DNA of 64,000 bases from Wurfbainia villosa. Lineage: Eukaryota > Streptophyta > Magnoliopsida > Zingiberales > Zingiberaceae. The stretch is from contig CM046003.1 of NCBI GenBank assembly GCA_025175895.1, positions 47,610,335-47,674,334 of the forward strand, written 5' to 3'. This document shows positions 20,831 through 32,236 of this stretch, piece after piece. Numbering within the stretch: the first letter of the stretch is position 1; each line of letters starts with the position of its first letter. The translations under genes were made by a program, and so were the position numbers. The notes under the pieces are model-generated. The model saw only the letters and a program-made list of their open reading frames with translations. It did no database searches and had not been told where the DNA came from.

Positions 20831-21119
20831 CCAAGGTTCATCTCTCTCTTAATAAAGAGTTACGAGTCTTCTCAAAAAGAAACACTAGGAAAGATAAATC
20901 TCCCATCCAATACCTCATATAATCGCAACTTACGTTCTTCCAATTTCCACAGTGTTTAGTAGCAACACTAATACCAATAAAATCATCTCCCGGTATAAGG
21001 TCTCCAATATTGGAACTATTCCCAAAATCACACCCAATCGCATATTCCACTTGCCCATGCAGTGGCAAAACCGGGAGTTCATCCAAAACTACATCTGAAT
21101 ACTCTTGAATTATATGCAC
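20800..21119 (-). pseudogene. GYP-1 reverse transcriptase N-terminus
   Basis: Minus-strand frame opening IQEYSDVVLDELPVLPLHGQVEYAI, which is the gypsy RT entry motif (EYxDVFPDELPGLPPxREVEFxI), then a relic of the LCIDYRxLN block as VYINYRLWNAV near 20820. The catalytic YxDD region was not found, so the fingers-palm core appears deleted or too decayed. This supports Ty3/gypsy rather than copia. Confidence 0.72.
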
Positions 21120-22900
21120 ATTCGAGATACATGCTATACCATAATCTCAACCATTTAACTATCCGTAAGGATATGTCTATAGTAGAGGTATGCCCAGCAA
21201 AGGCTAAGGGTATCCCTTGACTTCTTGGTCATTGATCAACATCTCATCTGACGGTAGAGAAAAATCACCAACCCACAAGTCGATAGGAACCCTTCTAATC
21301 CTATCTAAGAATATTCTAGACCTAGCTACCTATAACTACCAGTATCTCTCAATATATCCGCAAATAGGATAACCTAAAGTGTTACCCCGCATGATCAATT
21401 CTTCGGTCTTCTATATCTCTTCTCGAGTAATCATGTAAACTCACCCAACATCTGTTCTTGATGACTGAGCTCAAGTAGCTACAAAAGTATGCCATGGAGG
21501 ACTTGAAATCAACTGCTAAACTAAGATGCAATACCCAAAATGATCGCAATGGAGATGGTAAACACTGTTGTACTAGCAAAGAGTATACAACCGACTGTAA
21601 GGTACTGAAGAACTGCCAACATCGTAACATGCTCTAACTCGGCAAATAGTATAGCTGCCACTGAAGAATTCAAAATAGATACAACCATCGTCGTATAAGC
21701 TCTCCTCTGTACAAAGCATAACCATGCCTAGGTTAGTAACAGTTGTTGTCGTCTGGATGTCTGAATCTTATGAGTAACTTGCTTCTCCCGCATGGAAGTA
21801 TCAAAGAGTTCCAACTGTGTCTGAGGTAGTAAATCGCTGCTGATGTGATAATCCAATCTTCTGTGATGTTCTTGGCTTCCAAGGTTGTGGATTGTCCTCT
21901 CAAAAGCATCATCCATAGTCTTCAGCTGAGTCTTCAAAGTACAACTCTCCTTGTGGGTACTGGCTGCTTATAGTATAAACGGACAAAATGATCCATCGGA
22001 TAATCTGACTCTGCATCTCGTCGTGACCCATACTACATGCACATAATCCTTTCGAAGTCTTTCTTCTGAGTTCGCTGATAAACATGAGAAGATGCTGACG
22101 ATCTATAGTCGGTCTTCCATGATCAGAAAACTCTCCAATAGTCGCTCGTAGCCCAAGACTCCAATCTTGCCCCTTTTTGTCCAACATTCGGAGACTTCTG
22201 ATTCCAATAATTTGACTTGTAATGTCTGCTTATCAAATCTCCAACTCTTAAAACACTTGCTACGGAGTCATTTCTATATTCATGACTCAGTCTAATGCCT
22301 TCCGGTAGGATCTGGTAGAATATCCAAACATCATGATCAAAATGTCAGCCAATAAACTGTGGGTGGCTTGAGACATGTCAATCGCATTCTCAAGCTATTA
22401 GGTGGTCGTACCCCTCGCAAGTCTAACGACTTTGCATGGTACCTTCGTTACCAAACGATCACCCTACTTGAAACTCAAGAATTCCTTGACAATGAGTCAA
22501 AGAAGATGACGTGGGAAAATACTCTCTCACAACATCACTAAACTGTGACTAAGTGATACATTATTTCCCGTAGGTTATTTCCTAAATCTTCCATCAAGTA
22601 CCGGCTAGATCTGGATAATGGTATTCAACTAACACTACTATCTCGTATAACACGAGTTAAGTACTCAAAGGTACCCTCAAAGTCATACAACCTAGAACAA
22701 CCAACCCAGGGATCAAAATCCCTATGAATATCATCCACTAATTGTCTACTATCTGCATCAGCAATAGTATACTCGCTTAGTCCATTACTTCTCAGGTAAT
22801 AATCTGACAAGCATACTTAGTGAAAATCCTTAGGACTGTAATCTTTGATCTCCACAAGAGATGTGACTACCTAACCCCTACTTTTCGACTCAGTATCAGT
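21120..22900 (-). pseudogene. GYP-1 protease and gag remnants
   Basis: Minus-strand pieces only: a gag-like stretch at 22625-22810 (SEYTIADADSRQLVDDIHRDFDPWV, resembling the gypsy gag YxxRFxxLSRY...DxxRKxxRFIxGL block) and a decayed knuckle-like CACSMGHDEMQSQ near 22020. The protease should lie near 21150-21700, but no DTGA-type motif could be read. Stops in all frames. Confidence 0.5.
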
Positions 22901-23206
22901 CGGCTCTCAAAGGTAATTACCTTTTGGATAGCAGGTACATGTTTAATAACCTCAACATGTCGTTCCCGTGGTCAACTCCAACCACGGTTACGAATACTAA
23001 CTAACACACTACAAGTCATCCCTATTATAAGCAACTAAATGCATAGCCAACAGAAGGATATGTGATAACAGTTATCATACCTTAACCCTTGCAGCTCGGA
23101 GATGTCCTGCAACAGCCAGATCCCAGAACTCACAAAACCAAAACCGAGTAAAGCAAAACTCGATGTCCGAACGAAATCAAATCCGAAAGTGGACTTCGCA
23201 ACCTAG

Positions 23207-23219
23207 GTCTCTGATACCA
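23207..23219 (-). other. GYP-1 primer binding site
   Basis: Minus-strand TGGTATCAGAGAC, seven bases from the LTR edge at 23227. The Met-tRNA match fits many plant gypsy elements. Confidence 0.7.
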
Positions 23220-23226
23220 ATAAAAT

Positions 23227-24301
23227 TGTCATGCCCCGAGAGTATGCCGAGCCGAAGATAATCGAACAACATCTCCCCTGTACGTGATACAATTCTCTGA
23301 TATACATAAAGCCTTTCGACCACAATCACATAACAAATATATAGATATAATCCATACAAACACAGCGGAAGATACTGACAAATAATACAAAGACTCACTA
23401 TGCACTACGGAGTGACTTGACACAACAAGAATCATAATAGAAACCATATCAAAGGCCAAATACATACAACACATCCATAAATCACAAATACAGAAATGAT
23501 ATAGGATAAAACCCAAAAACATCAATCCATAAGAATACAACATCGATATGGAAATACTATCCAACCAATTGGTGTGAGATGGGATCAGCTAGCGGAGCTT
23601 CGAACATCCAAGGAATCTTCTACCTGTTACCTAGGCAACAGGAAACCCAGGGTCCGGGGTGATGAGTATAAACTTAGGGGTAATATATAGAAAGTGCATG
23701 AACAACATATAGGGATATAAAGATCTACAAGTATACATGTGAAGATCTACATGTATACAGAATAAGTCCAATAGACATACAGTTCTAAATGTACTAATCA
23801 GTAACCACCAGTATAGTCATACTCAATACATATACTAAACTGATCAACTGAACATGAAATAATGTGCTAACGTACCTGGCGGTCTGCAACACCATGAGCT
23901 ATATCATCCTGAACAGGTATACAATAACATAACCCATATAACGTAGAAGGTCAATCCCATACCTGACCAACACTCAGACATATGAATAGTATATAATATC
24001 ATGTAATAACATCCCAGTCCAAATTAGGACATGACGCTAATCAAATGCATACAATAGTCTAAACCAACACATATATCATGCTCAACACACAGCAGTATAA
24101 TAATATGCAAATGACATGTATCATGATGAACAAACATATGCAGCAATCATAGCTCAATCAAATACAGCATCTCACAGGTATATGTAAAACATATATCAAA
24201 TACATGCATACATATATATCAGTAATGCATATGCATGGTCACTATCTGTGTACCCGTCCAACCACGACCCTAGAGTGGCCAGGGTGGCATGACATGACAA
24301 C
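23227..24301 (-). repeat. GYP-1 5' LTR, first part
   Basis: Begins TGTCATGCCCCGAG beside the primer site and runs to 24301, where a related LTR is inserted. It continues at 35757. It contains the ACCTGGCGGTC block and the GAGTGGCCAGGGTGGCATGAC block seen before the break. The chance ORFs at 23177-23564 carry no domain. Confidence 0.75.
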
Positions 24302-25709
24302 TGTCACGCTCCGAGGGAGTCCCCACCAGAAAAAAATCCGACAGCATCTTCCCTGTACGGGTGACAATACCAATCTTGCATACAAGGCCTACACGACCAC
24401 TATACATTGGTCAACACGATCGAAATCCAAACAACACACGCAAGTAATAAATAGGCCTCAGGCCAACAATCAAAGGATATAAGCAAAAGTCTATCACATT
24501 TAAACCTACCCCTTTTGCCATCTGGGCAAGAATACTCAACCAAATCCAATCGAATAAAAATCCGAATAAAGGTCCATAAGGACATACCAAATACCCACAA
24601 GTACATAAATCAAAGTCCAGTCCTAAACATATCTTCTAGTTAAAATATACAAAACCAAAAATCAATAACAAATAAACTATCACGATGAGGAGGGGGGTTT
24701 GGCAGCTGGACTCTCCTGACAGCTTCATCCTGAAATAGATATAAAATAATGTGCTAAGTTCAATGAACTCAGTGGATAATAGTCTATATGCATAGAAAGC
24801 TATATCTAACAATAATAGTCATGTCAGTACAGTCTCCTGATCAATAATAGCAAAAATGCAAGGAAAAGCTGCGGAAAGACTGTACATACCTGAATCTCCT
24901 ATCCTGACATAGGAGTACGAGCTATACTAGTAGAAATAAGGTCGTCAAACCAAATACAAAATGTATCATGTATGCATGTCAACAATATGCAACATCCAAG
25001 GCAGCAATCAAAATGCAACAAACACAATACAAATGCTATCCATGCAAAATGCATGCGATGCAAATGACAAGGTCACCCCTAACGCCAGTCAGCCGCCTCA
25101 CACGCGATGGTGAAGTCGAGTGGGTAGGGCTATGACAACTGTGCACTCTACCATCACTGCTCCTGAGTGACCGAGTGGATAGGATGTTATCGGAGTACAT
25201 CTATCCTCCTGGCCCAAATAGAGTGGGGGAGCAAAGTTCTCATCTCCCGGTGTCGTAGACCAGAGGAGGGATCCCTGCCCGCTACCACACTGCCTCATCG
25301 CTACCCATGAGCGGACCAGCAGAGCCTGACAGAGCAACTGCACATACCCTCCTGATGTACCACTAACCCATGAGTGGCAGCGTGTGCAGACCATGTAACT
25401 GGTTGTGGTCTTAACTATAAAGGAACCCCTCCAGCCAGCATGCAATCATGCAAGATGGTGCATGACACTAAAGTAGGTAACCAACTACAATACATATCCG
25501 AATAATATGCACAAATAATAGGTACATATCAATGATCCAAGTAAAACAGGGAAGGTATAACCATAAACCGATCAAATTCATGTATCAAGTAGGCACAAAA
25601 ATAGACAAGGCATATAAACATGAAAATTATTGCAAGCTATAACTAACTAGCATATCAACATGATTATATCAAAAAGATAAGTCAAAATACCCACCTGCTA
25701 TGAAACTCG
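24302..25709 (-). repeat. Solo gypsy-type LTR, left part
   Basis: Starts TGTCACGCTCCGAGGGAGTC, a diverged relative of the GYP-1 LTR start, and continues after ANG-1 at 34343-35751, ending ATTTAACA. Flanks are ACAAC (24297-24301) and ATAAC (35752-35756): a likely 5 bp duplication with one change. Combined length is about 2.8 kb. No internal region is attached, so it is read as a solo LTR. ACTCG at 25705-25709 is the left copy of the ANG-1 target duplication. Confidence 0.7.
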
Positions 25710-27799
25710 TGAAGGGTTTTGCTTATCGAGTCCGTGAGGGGAAACTTCGCTTCCCACTTCACCTCGGTAGCTTGTCCATGGCGATCCCTTCAATGTCCCC
25801 GGATTAAAAAAATTGAATCCTAGACAAAAGGGATTGCCAAAGCAATTAAGTTATCGTCGTGCTATTCGTTTAGAGAGGTCACTTGAACAAACTAGTTGTT
25901 CAAGCGACCATCCTCTATTCTACGAGTAGCCGCAGAATAGACGATGTCCGGATCACCGATTTTTGTGTTTATGCTCGGGATCCAAGTATTATTTAGCCAT
26001 TTACAGATTTATAACATGCTTATAATTGAAAAACAAAAACAAGCAACAAACAAAAGAAGAAAGTAGAATAGGTATACCTCTCGATCTTCTAATGTATGAC
26101 CTTCCTCCTTTTGGACGTCGTGTGGGCGATGCTCTACCAAAAGTCGAAGCTCCTAGATCGCAAATCTTCCTTCCTTGCTCTTCCAAAGCAAGAGGAAGAG
26201 TAGAAACAAGGCTCATCTCCTTCCTATATCCAACCAACAAGCAACAAAAGAAATGCTTGCTGTCGGCCAACAAGGAGAAGGAGATAATGGTGGAAACCGG
26301 CCAAGACACTAAGGGAAAACCCTATATCTTGTTTCCACCACCTAAGGAGAAGGAGAAGGGGTCTTTTGGATGCCACCCAAGGGATGGAAAGAAGGTAATG
26401 GGCGCCAGCCACCAAGGATGAAGAAGAAAGAAAACTTTCCTTATTTGGTGCCACCCAAGCCTCCAAACCCTAATCCTAGCTCTCCTTATGGCCGGCCATG
26501 GAAGTGGTGAAGAAGATTAGGATGAGCTCAAGCCAAGGTAGAGAGGAGAAGAATAGTGGCCGGCCAACCTTAGGAAGAAGAAGGAAACCCTCCTTGAGTT
26601 GCCGCCCATCCCTAGCTCCCAAAACCCTAGCCACCCAAACCTAATCCTAAACCAACTAGGATTCCTAGCCTCCAAAGGAAGCAAACCCTAATCCCCTTAA
26701 GCCATGCTTCTTCTTGCTGCCCACTTCATGTCTCTATTTATAGAGTTGGGCTCAAACCATGATTTAATCTCCTCCATTGGTTCTAGGGATTTAATCTCAA
26801 CCGTCGGATCTAGAGATTTAATCTCAACCATCGGATCTAGAGATTTATTCTCTACCTTTGGATCTAGAGTTTTGTTTTCATCCATTGGATCTAAGCATCA
26901 TGAGGTGTTAATAGGCTACATTAGGGACCATGAGGAGGAGTTGGGTCTTGGCCACCCATGGATCAAGCCCACATAAAGTCCGATCCACTAATGATGATCC
27001 AATCCACTAAAGGTTCATCATTGATCTACCTCACCAACCCCCATATGATAATATGGGCTCCTTATATTGTTTGTACATTTTCTCCCCGTGTTTAAGATCT
27101 CGAATGTCCGTCGATTAATTAATTTAATGACCATTAATTAATCAACATCTAACTCCTTGAGTAGTACCACTCAACCTTTTCATCATGTCGGACCAAGTCC
27201 ACCTGCAGGGTTTACATGATGAACCTTATGAGCTCCTCAAGGGTACATCATCATCCTAATATATAGGACACGATTTCCTCCTATAATCAACGACACATCA
27301 TATAAATAATATCATCTCCCAACTTACCGAGCCTATCGATTTAATCTATAAATCTCGCCCATTGGTAAATCAAAGAGTTGAGTACTAAGTATATGTGCCC
27401 GTTATTATATCAGGATTAAGAGCATGTACTAAATAATATCTGAGGTCCGATTCGATTATGTAGTCAGTAATAAATCGAATCACCTCTAATTCGGTCCTGC
27501 TCAATACACACAAAGTGCACTAGTGTGATTCTATGGTCAAGACAAACCAATACCAAATCACACTACAACCATTCTGATGGTTTGTCCAAAGCCATCTCGG
27601 TTGTGAGCCTTTACTTATACTTTTCAAGGGGTCGATAACTTGATCTCCTGTGTGACACCACACACCATGTTTTCTACAATGTAAAGTATTAGAAAATATT
27701 GCATAACCATAAAAATATACAAACAATGATCATATGATTCTTATTTCAAAAATAAAGATGTTCATAGAAAAGATAGACTTTTCAATATACATCCCTACA
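25710..27799 (-). repeat. ANG-1 3' LTR
   Basis: TGAAGGGTTTTGC to TCCCTACA. It contains a short 27 bp repeat array (26762-26890, about five units). ORFs at 26001-26976 on both strands are chance frames; none matches a domain. Confidence 0.94.
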
Positions 27800-27812
27800 A
27801 TCTCCCACTTAT
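27800..27812 (-). other. ANG-1 polypurine tract
   Basis: Minus-strand AAGTGGGAGAT run directly against the 3' LTR edge; the plus-strand primer of reverse transcription. Confidence 0.8.
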
Positions 27813-27938
27813 ACTAAAAGACTATGCTGTCCTCATACTGCCATACATCTGATTCCCCTTCCCTCCACATGCCTATCAAAGCTCTCACTTAGAAGGGCCT
27901 TAGTGAAAAGGGTCTACCAGGTCATCCTCTTATGCAAT

Positions 27939-29640
27939 CTAGGCGACAACAACTTCTACCTCCTTTACGATTTTTCGTATCAGGTGGTACTTGCGCTCTA
28001 TGTCTTTACTAGCCTTATGGGCTCGTGGTTCCTTCGAGTTTGCAACTGCACCATTATTATCATAATAAATTGTGATAGTTCTAGGCAAACCAGGAATTAC
28101 ATCCAAGTCCATCAGAAAGTTCTTGAGCCATACAACTTCTTTGGCCGCCTCAGAGGCTGCCACATACTCAGCTTCCATGGTAGAGTCCGCCACACATTTT
28201 TGCTGGACACTCCTCCATACAATAGCTCCACCTCCCAAAGTAAACACAAAACCTGAGGTAGACTTACTGTTATCCCTATCTGATTGGAAGTCGCAATCCA
28301 TGTAACCCACAGGGAGTAATTGGTCTGCCTGGTAAACTAGCATATAATCCCTAGTCCTTCTCAGGCACTTCAATATATGCTTTACCGCAGTCCAATATCC
28401 CTGTCCTGGATTACTCTGATATCTGCTGACCATGCCCACGGCAAAGTAGATATCTGGTCTCGTACATAGTATCACATACATGAGGTTTCCTACTGCCGAA
28501 GCATAAGGAACTGCCTTCATCTCCTCTATCTCCTCAGATGATCTAGGACACATCTCCTTAGATAAAGGAACTCCATGCATGAAAGGTAGAAAACCTTTCT
28601 TGAAGTTTTGCATGCTAAAATGATCTATTATCATGTCTATGTATGAAGCTTGGGATAAGCACAACATCCTTTTCCTGCGATCCCTTATAACCTTGATCCC
28701 AAGGACGTGTCCCACCTCTCCCAAGTCCTTCATATCAAACTGTTTGGACAACCATACCCTTACATCCGATAACACTTTGATATTGTTGCCAATCACCAAA
28801 ATGTTATCTACATATAGTACAAGAAATACCACTACGTTTCCATCACATCTCTTGTATACACAAGACTCATCCGAACTTTGAATAAATCCATAAGACTGAT
28901 TTACCTTCTCAAAGCGGATGTTCCAAGACCTCGAAGCTTGCTTCAATCCATAAATGGACCGATTAAGCTTACATACAATATGCTCTTTGCCCTTAGCAAT
29001 GAATCCCTCTGGTTGCTTCATGTAGATGTTTTCCTCAAGACTTCCTTTAAGGAAAGTTGTCTTGACATCCATCTGCCACACCTCATAATCCATATGAGCT
29101 GCTATGCATAAGAGAATCCGGATAGACTTAACCATGGCTACCGGCGAAAAGGTCTCCTCATAATTGATACCCTCTTTCTGAGTATACACCTTCGCAACAA
29201 GCCTCGCTTTGAAGGTCTCAACCTTCCCATCTATTCCTCTCTTTCTTTTGTAGATCCACTTGCATCCAATGGTTTTTACACCATCGGGTGGGTCTACTAG
29301 CTCCCAGACCTGATTTGAATCCATAGATTCAATCTCATCATTCATTACACTTTGCCAAGATACTGCATCTTTATCTTGGATTGCCTCGTCATATGTCCAG
29401 GGATCAGGTTCATGTTCGCCAGAGACCAAATCAGAAGATTCTCCCAAGAACATGAATCTATCAGGCTGTCTCACAACTCTCTCACTAACTACGATTTGTA
29501 TCACCTGTATCCTCCGTGGACACGCGTGTAGTGACATGTGGTATATCCTTCAGACGGTGGTACTAAAGAAGTGACTTCCCTTTAACTCCTCCAACAATTT
29601 TACTCTTGGGCTTGTGGCTCATCACATAGTCTTCCTCTAG
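27939..29640 (-). pseudogene. ANG-1 reverse transcriptase and RNase H
   Basis: An open minus-strand frame of 532 codons (27939-29537), lacking a true start because pol should continue from integrase. RT blocks: EIESMDSNQVWELV, CKWIYKRKRGIDGK, FSPVAMVKSIRILL, WQMDVKTTFLKGSL, LNRSIYGLKQASRSW. The catalytic motif reads YVDNILVIG, where YVDD is expected, so the second metal-binding Asp is Asn. RNase H (Ty1 type) has the Asp block as YMDCDFQSD, then STMEAEYVAASEAAKEVVWLKNF and YYDNNGA. The frame is long and otherwise clean; with the YVDN change it is probably inactive. Confidence 0.9.
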
Positions 29641-29717
29641 AAATCGCTCGGTGCTAACGATCACCCTCCGATCTCTAGGACTATAAAACAATCCACCCTT
29701 CATTCTCTCGATAGCAA

Positions 29718-30331
29718 CTAACATGTGTATTTCAGACGAGGTTCCAACTTACCAAAGATCCGCCTTTCAAAGACATGTGCTGGACTCCCCCATATCCGAA
29801 TATGTCTTAGACTAGGCTTTCGCCCAGTCCACAACTCTGTGGGAGTAGAAGGCACTGATTTAGATGAAACCAAGTTCAGAATGTGCACCGCCGTATCTAG
29901 AGCATATCCCCAGAACGAATATAGCAACTTAGAATAACTCATCATCAATCTAACCATCTCTATAAGAGTCCTATTCCTTCGCTCTGCTACACCATTCTGC
30001 TGGGGTGTGTCAGGTGCAGTCAATTGGGATTGAATCCCAGCCTCTGATAAGTAGTTCCTAAATTCTCCCAAGAGGTACTCACCACAACGATCAGATCATA
30101 GTGTCATCCATATCTTGAATAATCATCTATGAAAGAGACAAAATATTCAAGACTACCTCTTGCCTGGATAATCATAGGACCACACAAATCAGAATGAACC
30201 ATCTCCAACACATCTTTGGCTCTATACCCCTTGGCCTTAAAAGGCCTCTTGGTCATTTTACCTTCCAAGCAAGATTCATAGGTTGGGAGATCCTCCACCA
30301 CTAATGAACCCAAAGGTCCATCAGCTATCAA
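29718..30331 (-). pseudogene. ANG-1 integrase
   Basis: Two minus-strand pieces in different frames: 30104-30331 with CLEGKMTKRPF (end of the zinc-binding region), EMVHSDLCGPM (first catalytic Asp) and FIDDYSRYG; and 29718-30071 with GEFRNYLSEAGIQ, TPQQNGVAERRNRTLIEM (catalytic Glu) and the HIRIWGSPAHVF block. The stretch between them (30072-30103) is damaged. The N-terminal HHCC part is not readable as one frame. Confidence 0.85.
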
Positions 30332-30824
30332 CCTTTGAATTCTGCTTAGGTTAATGTGACCAAGCCTAAGATGTCAAAGATATGTTTGGTTCATCTTCGA
30401 AGGTTTTTTTTCTCTTATTGGAATTAGAAGATGAGTTATTATCTTCAATTTGCATCGTGGGAGGTTTTGTATACAAATTTTCTTTCAATGTACCTAAACA
30501 GATATTCTTCCTATTCCTTTTTATAACAACTTGTCATTAAAAGAAATAGAATATCCATCCATAAATAATTTAGAAACTGAAACTAAATTCTTTCTAAATA
30601 AAGGTACATAAAGGGAATTTTCCAGAACCAAAGTTTTATTTTTCTCAAAAGATAAATAAAACTTCTCCCACTGCAATAGCTGCCACCATTATGGCATTGC
30701 CCAAGTAAATGGTAATCTCTCCCTTAGCTCGTCCTCGGGTTTCCTGGAACCCTTGCAAAGTATTACAGACATGATTAGTGGCTCTCGTATCTACACACTA
30801 GGTGCCGGTAGATAACACCGCTAA

Positions 30825-31175
30825 TCATGTTTCAACGACTAGTCCAAAGGATACACCTTTGTTCTGCTTTGGATTGGGACGGTCTTTCTTCCAATGTCCA
30901 TCCTGCTTATAAGTGAAGTACTTACCTTTCGGCTTCTTCACTCCTCCCTGAGATCCTCCCACCACCTTTGCTCCACCTTGTTTCTCCTTCTTCTTGCCTT
31001 TCAGCTTAGAAGTAGAAACATTTTTGAGCAACCATGGCTTGAGGACACTCTTCGAAGAGTGCATACTTGTACTCCTCAGCAGATAAGACAATATCTGGAT
31101 TCTTTTCCAATCAACATTATTTGGGTACAGTAAGTTTATTTCCTTTAGTATCATAGTAAGTGGACTCAAAGTCAT
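30825..31175 (-). pseudogene. ANG-1 gag C-terminal fragment
   Basis: Minus-strand frame with SYLLRS, a Lys-rich stretch and a dead zinc knuckle: the block reads YFTYKQDGHWKKDRP, so the Cys positions of CX2CX4HX4C are Tyr, Tyr and Arg, while the His remains. The main gag domain upstream is missing. The knuckle loss rules out normal RNA binding. Confidence 0.8.
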
Positions 31176-32217
31176 TTTTGAAAATCCTAAGAATCACATA
31201 GATCATTATAGTAGATTTCAAAAAATTATTGATTCCTCCAACAATAAAATTTTAAAATCAACCAACACCTCAAAACATCGAGAATATCGTATGCCATGAT
31301 AGTGTGGACGTATATGAATTCTACATTTGTAAGAGGAGGTTTTACCCATTAATTTTACTATCTTGTCAACCTAACTTTTCGAAAAGTAAAATTAATAGTT
31401 GGTTTCTCTTCGGCCCTACAAATAAAAGCAGTGACTCCGATGGGGAGGATACTTATATTTGTATCTAAGTGTTCACCATTACTTAGTACCAAAGTAATTA
31501 TCTCGGGTTATGTGCCTTACGAGGGGCAAGTACACATGCTCCTTAATAATTTCCTATAACCATATTCGACCTTGTGATTCGCAAACAAACTCATTCGATG
31601 GGGAGGAAGACACTCAGAGCCGATGCGCAAGTTTGTTTGCATCACTTGTCAAATCGTAATGGAGGTCGTGGGAATTTATAAAAATATCCCTCTCCCACTT
31701 AGTAATTTGAAAATGAGGAATTTTCCTAGCCTACGACATGCATATCAAACAAAAAGCAATAAATATGAAAAATAAATTATTTTCCAACTATTATGGCTTT
31801 GTTCTTCAATATGACTCCCGTCGCATCGCCATCTCGTCCGCTCCTCCTATGCTATGTACGAGCCATCCGGAGATCCGAGCCGAGACTAAAACCTATTTTA
31901 ATTTACATCCATCGATCCTATACTCCACAAGGGAGTCTACATGAAATCTAGATCGAAAGTAAAATAAAATAAAGTGCAGCTAAACAATGTCGTATTTAAT
32001 TTACCAAAAACTAAATACTAGCCTCATCAACCCCGAGGATTCAACAAAATAAATATTTACACACATACAATCACATACACACATATGGCCATAATAGTCA
32101 GATCTTATGCCTGCAACCAAAGAGTTAAACTACGCATATCCTATTATTATCTTGCACATATAATATATGAAAAAGTGTATAAAAATTAACCGAATCCTAA
32201 ACACACAAAACCGAAAA
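31176..32217 (-). other. ANG-1 leader and gag-deleted region; no gene
   Basis: About 1 kb between primer site and gag fragment. The part near the primer site is A/T-rich leader; the gag start expected after it was not found. Chance ORFs only. The region 30332-30824, between integrase and gag, likewise holds only unreadable protease and pre-integrase remnants. Confidence 0.7.
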
Positions 32218-32234
32218 CCTTGGCTCTGATACCA
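32218..32234 (-). other. ANG-1 primer binding site
   Basis: Minus-strand TGGTATCAGAGCCAAGG, a 17-base match type for initiator Met-tRNA, two bases from the LTR at 32237. The longest intact primer site in the window. Confidence 0.92.
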
Positions 32235-32236
32235 AT

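Larger units (their letters stand above)
17407..24301 (-). mobile_element. GYP-1, decayed Ty3/gypsy element, left part
   Basis: A minus-strand gypsy element: truncated 3' LTR (17407-19527), degenerate internal region (19528-23226), primer site (23207-23219) and the first part of the 5' LTR (23227-24301). The rest of the 5' LTR is at 35757-37151, displaced by a solo LTR and ANG-1. The 5' LTR inner edge reads TGTCATGCCCCGAG. It entered SIRE-2 pol; the base run beyond the outer edge is AGTAT (37152-37156), whose partner is lost with the truncated left end. The short 3.7 kb internal region suggests deletions in pol. Confidence 0.8.

Noticed and set aside
26001..26466. ORFs of 80-131 codons on both strands
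   Set aside because: ANG-1 LTR sequence; the equivalent zone in the other LTR (32528-32981) has a different ORF set because of small indels.
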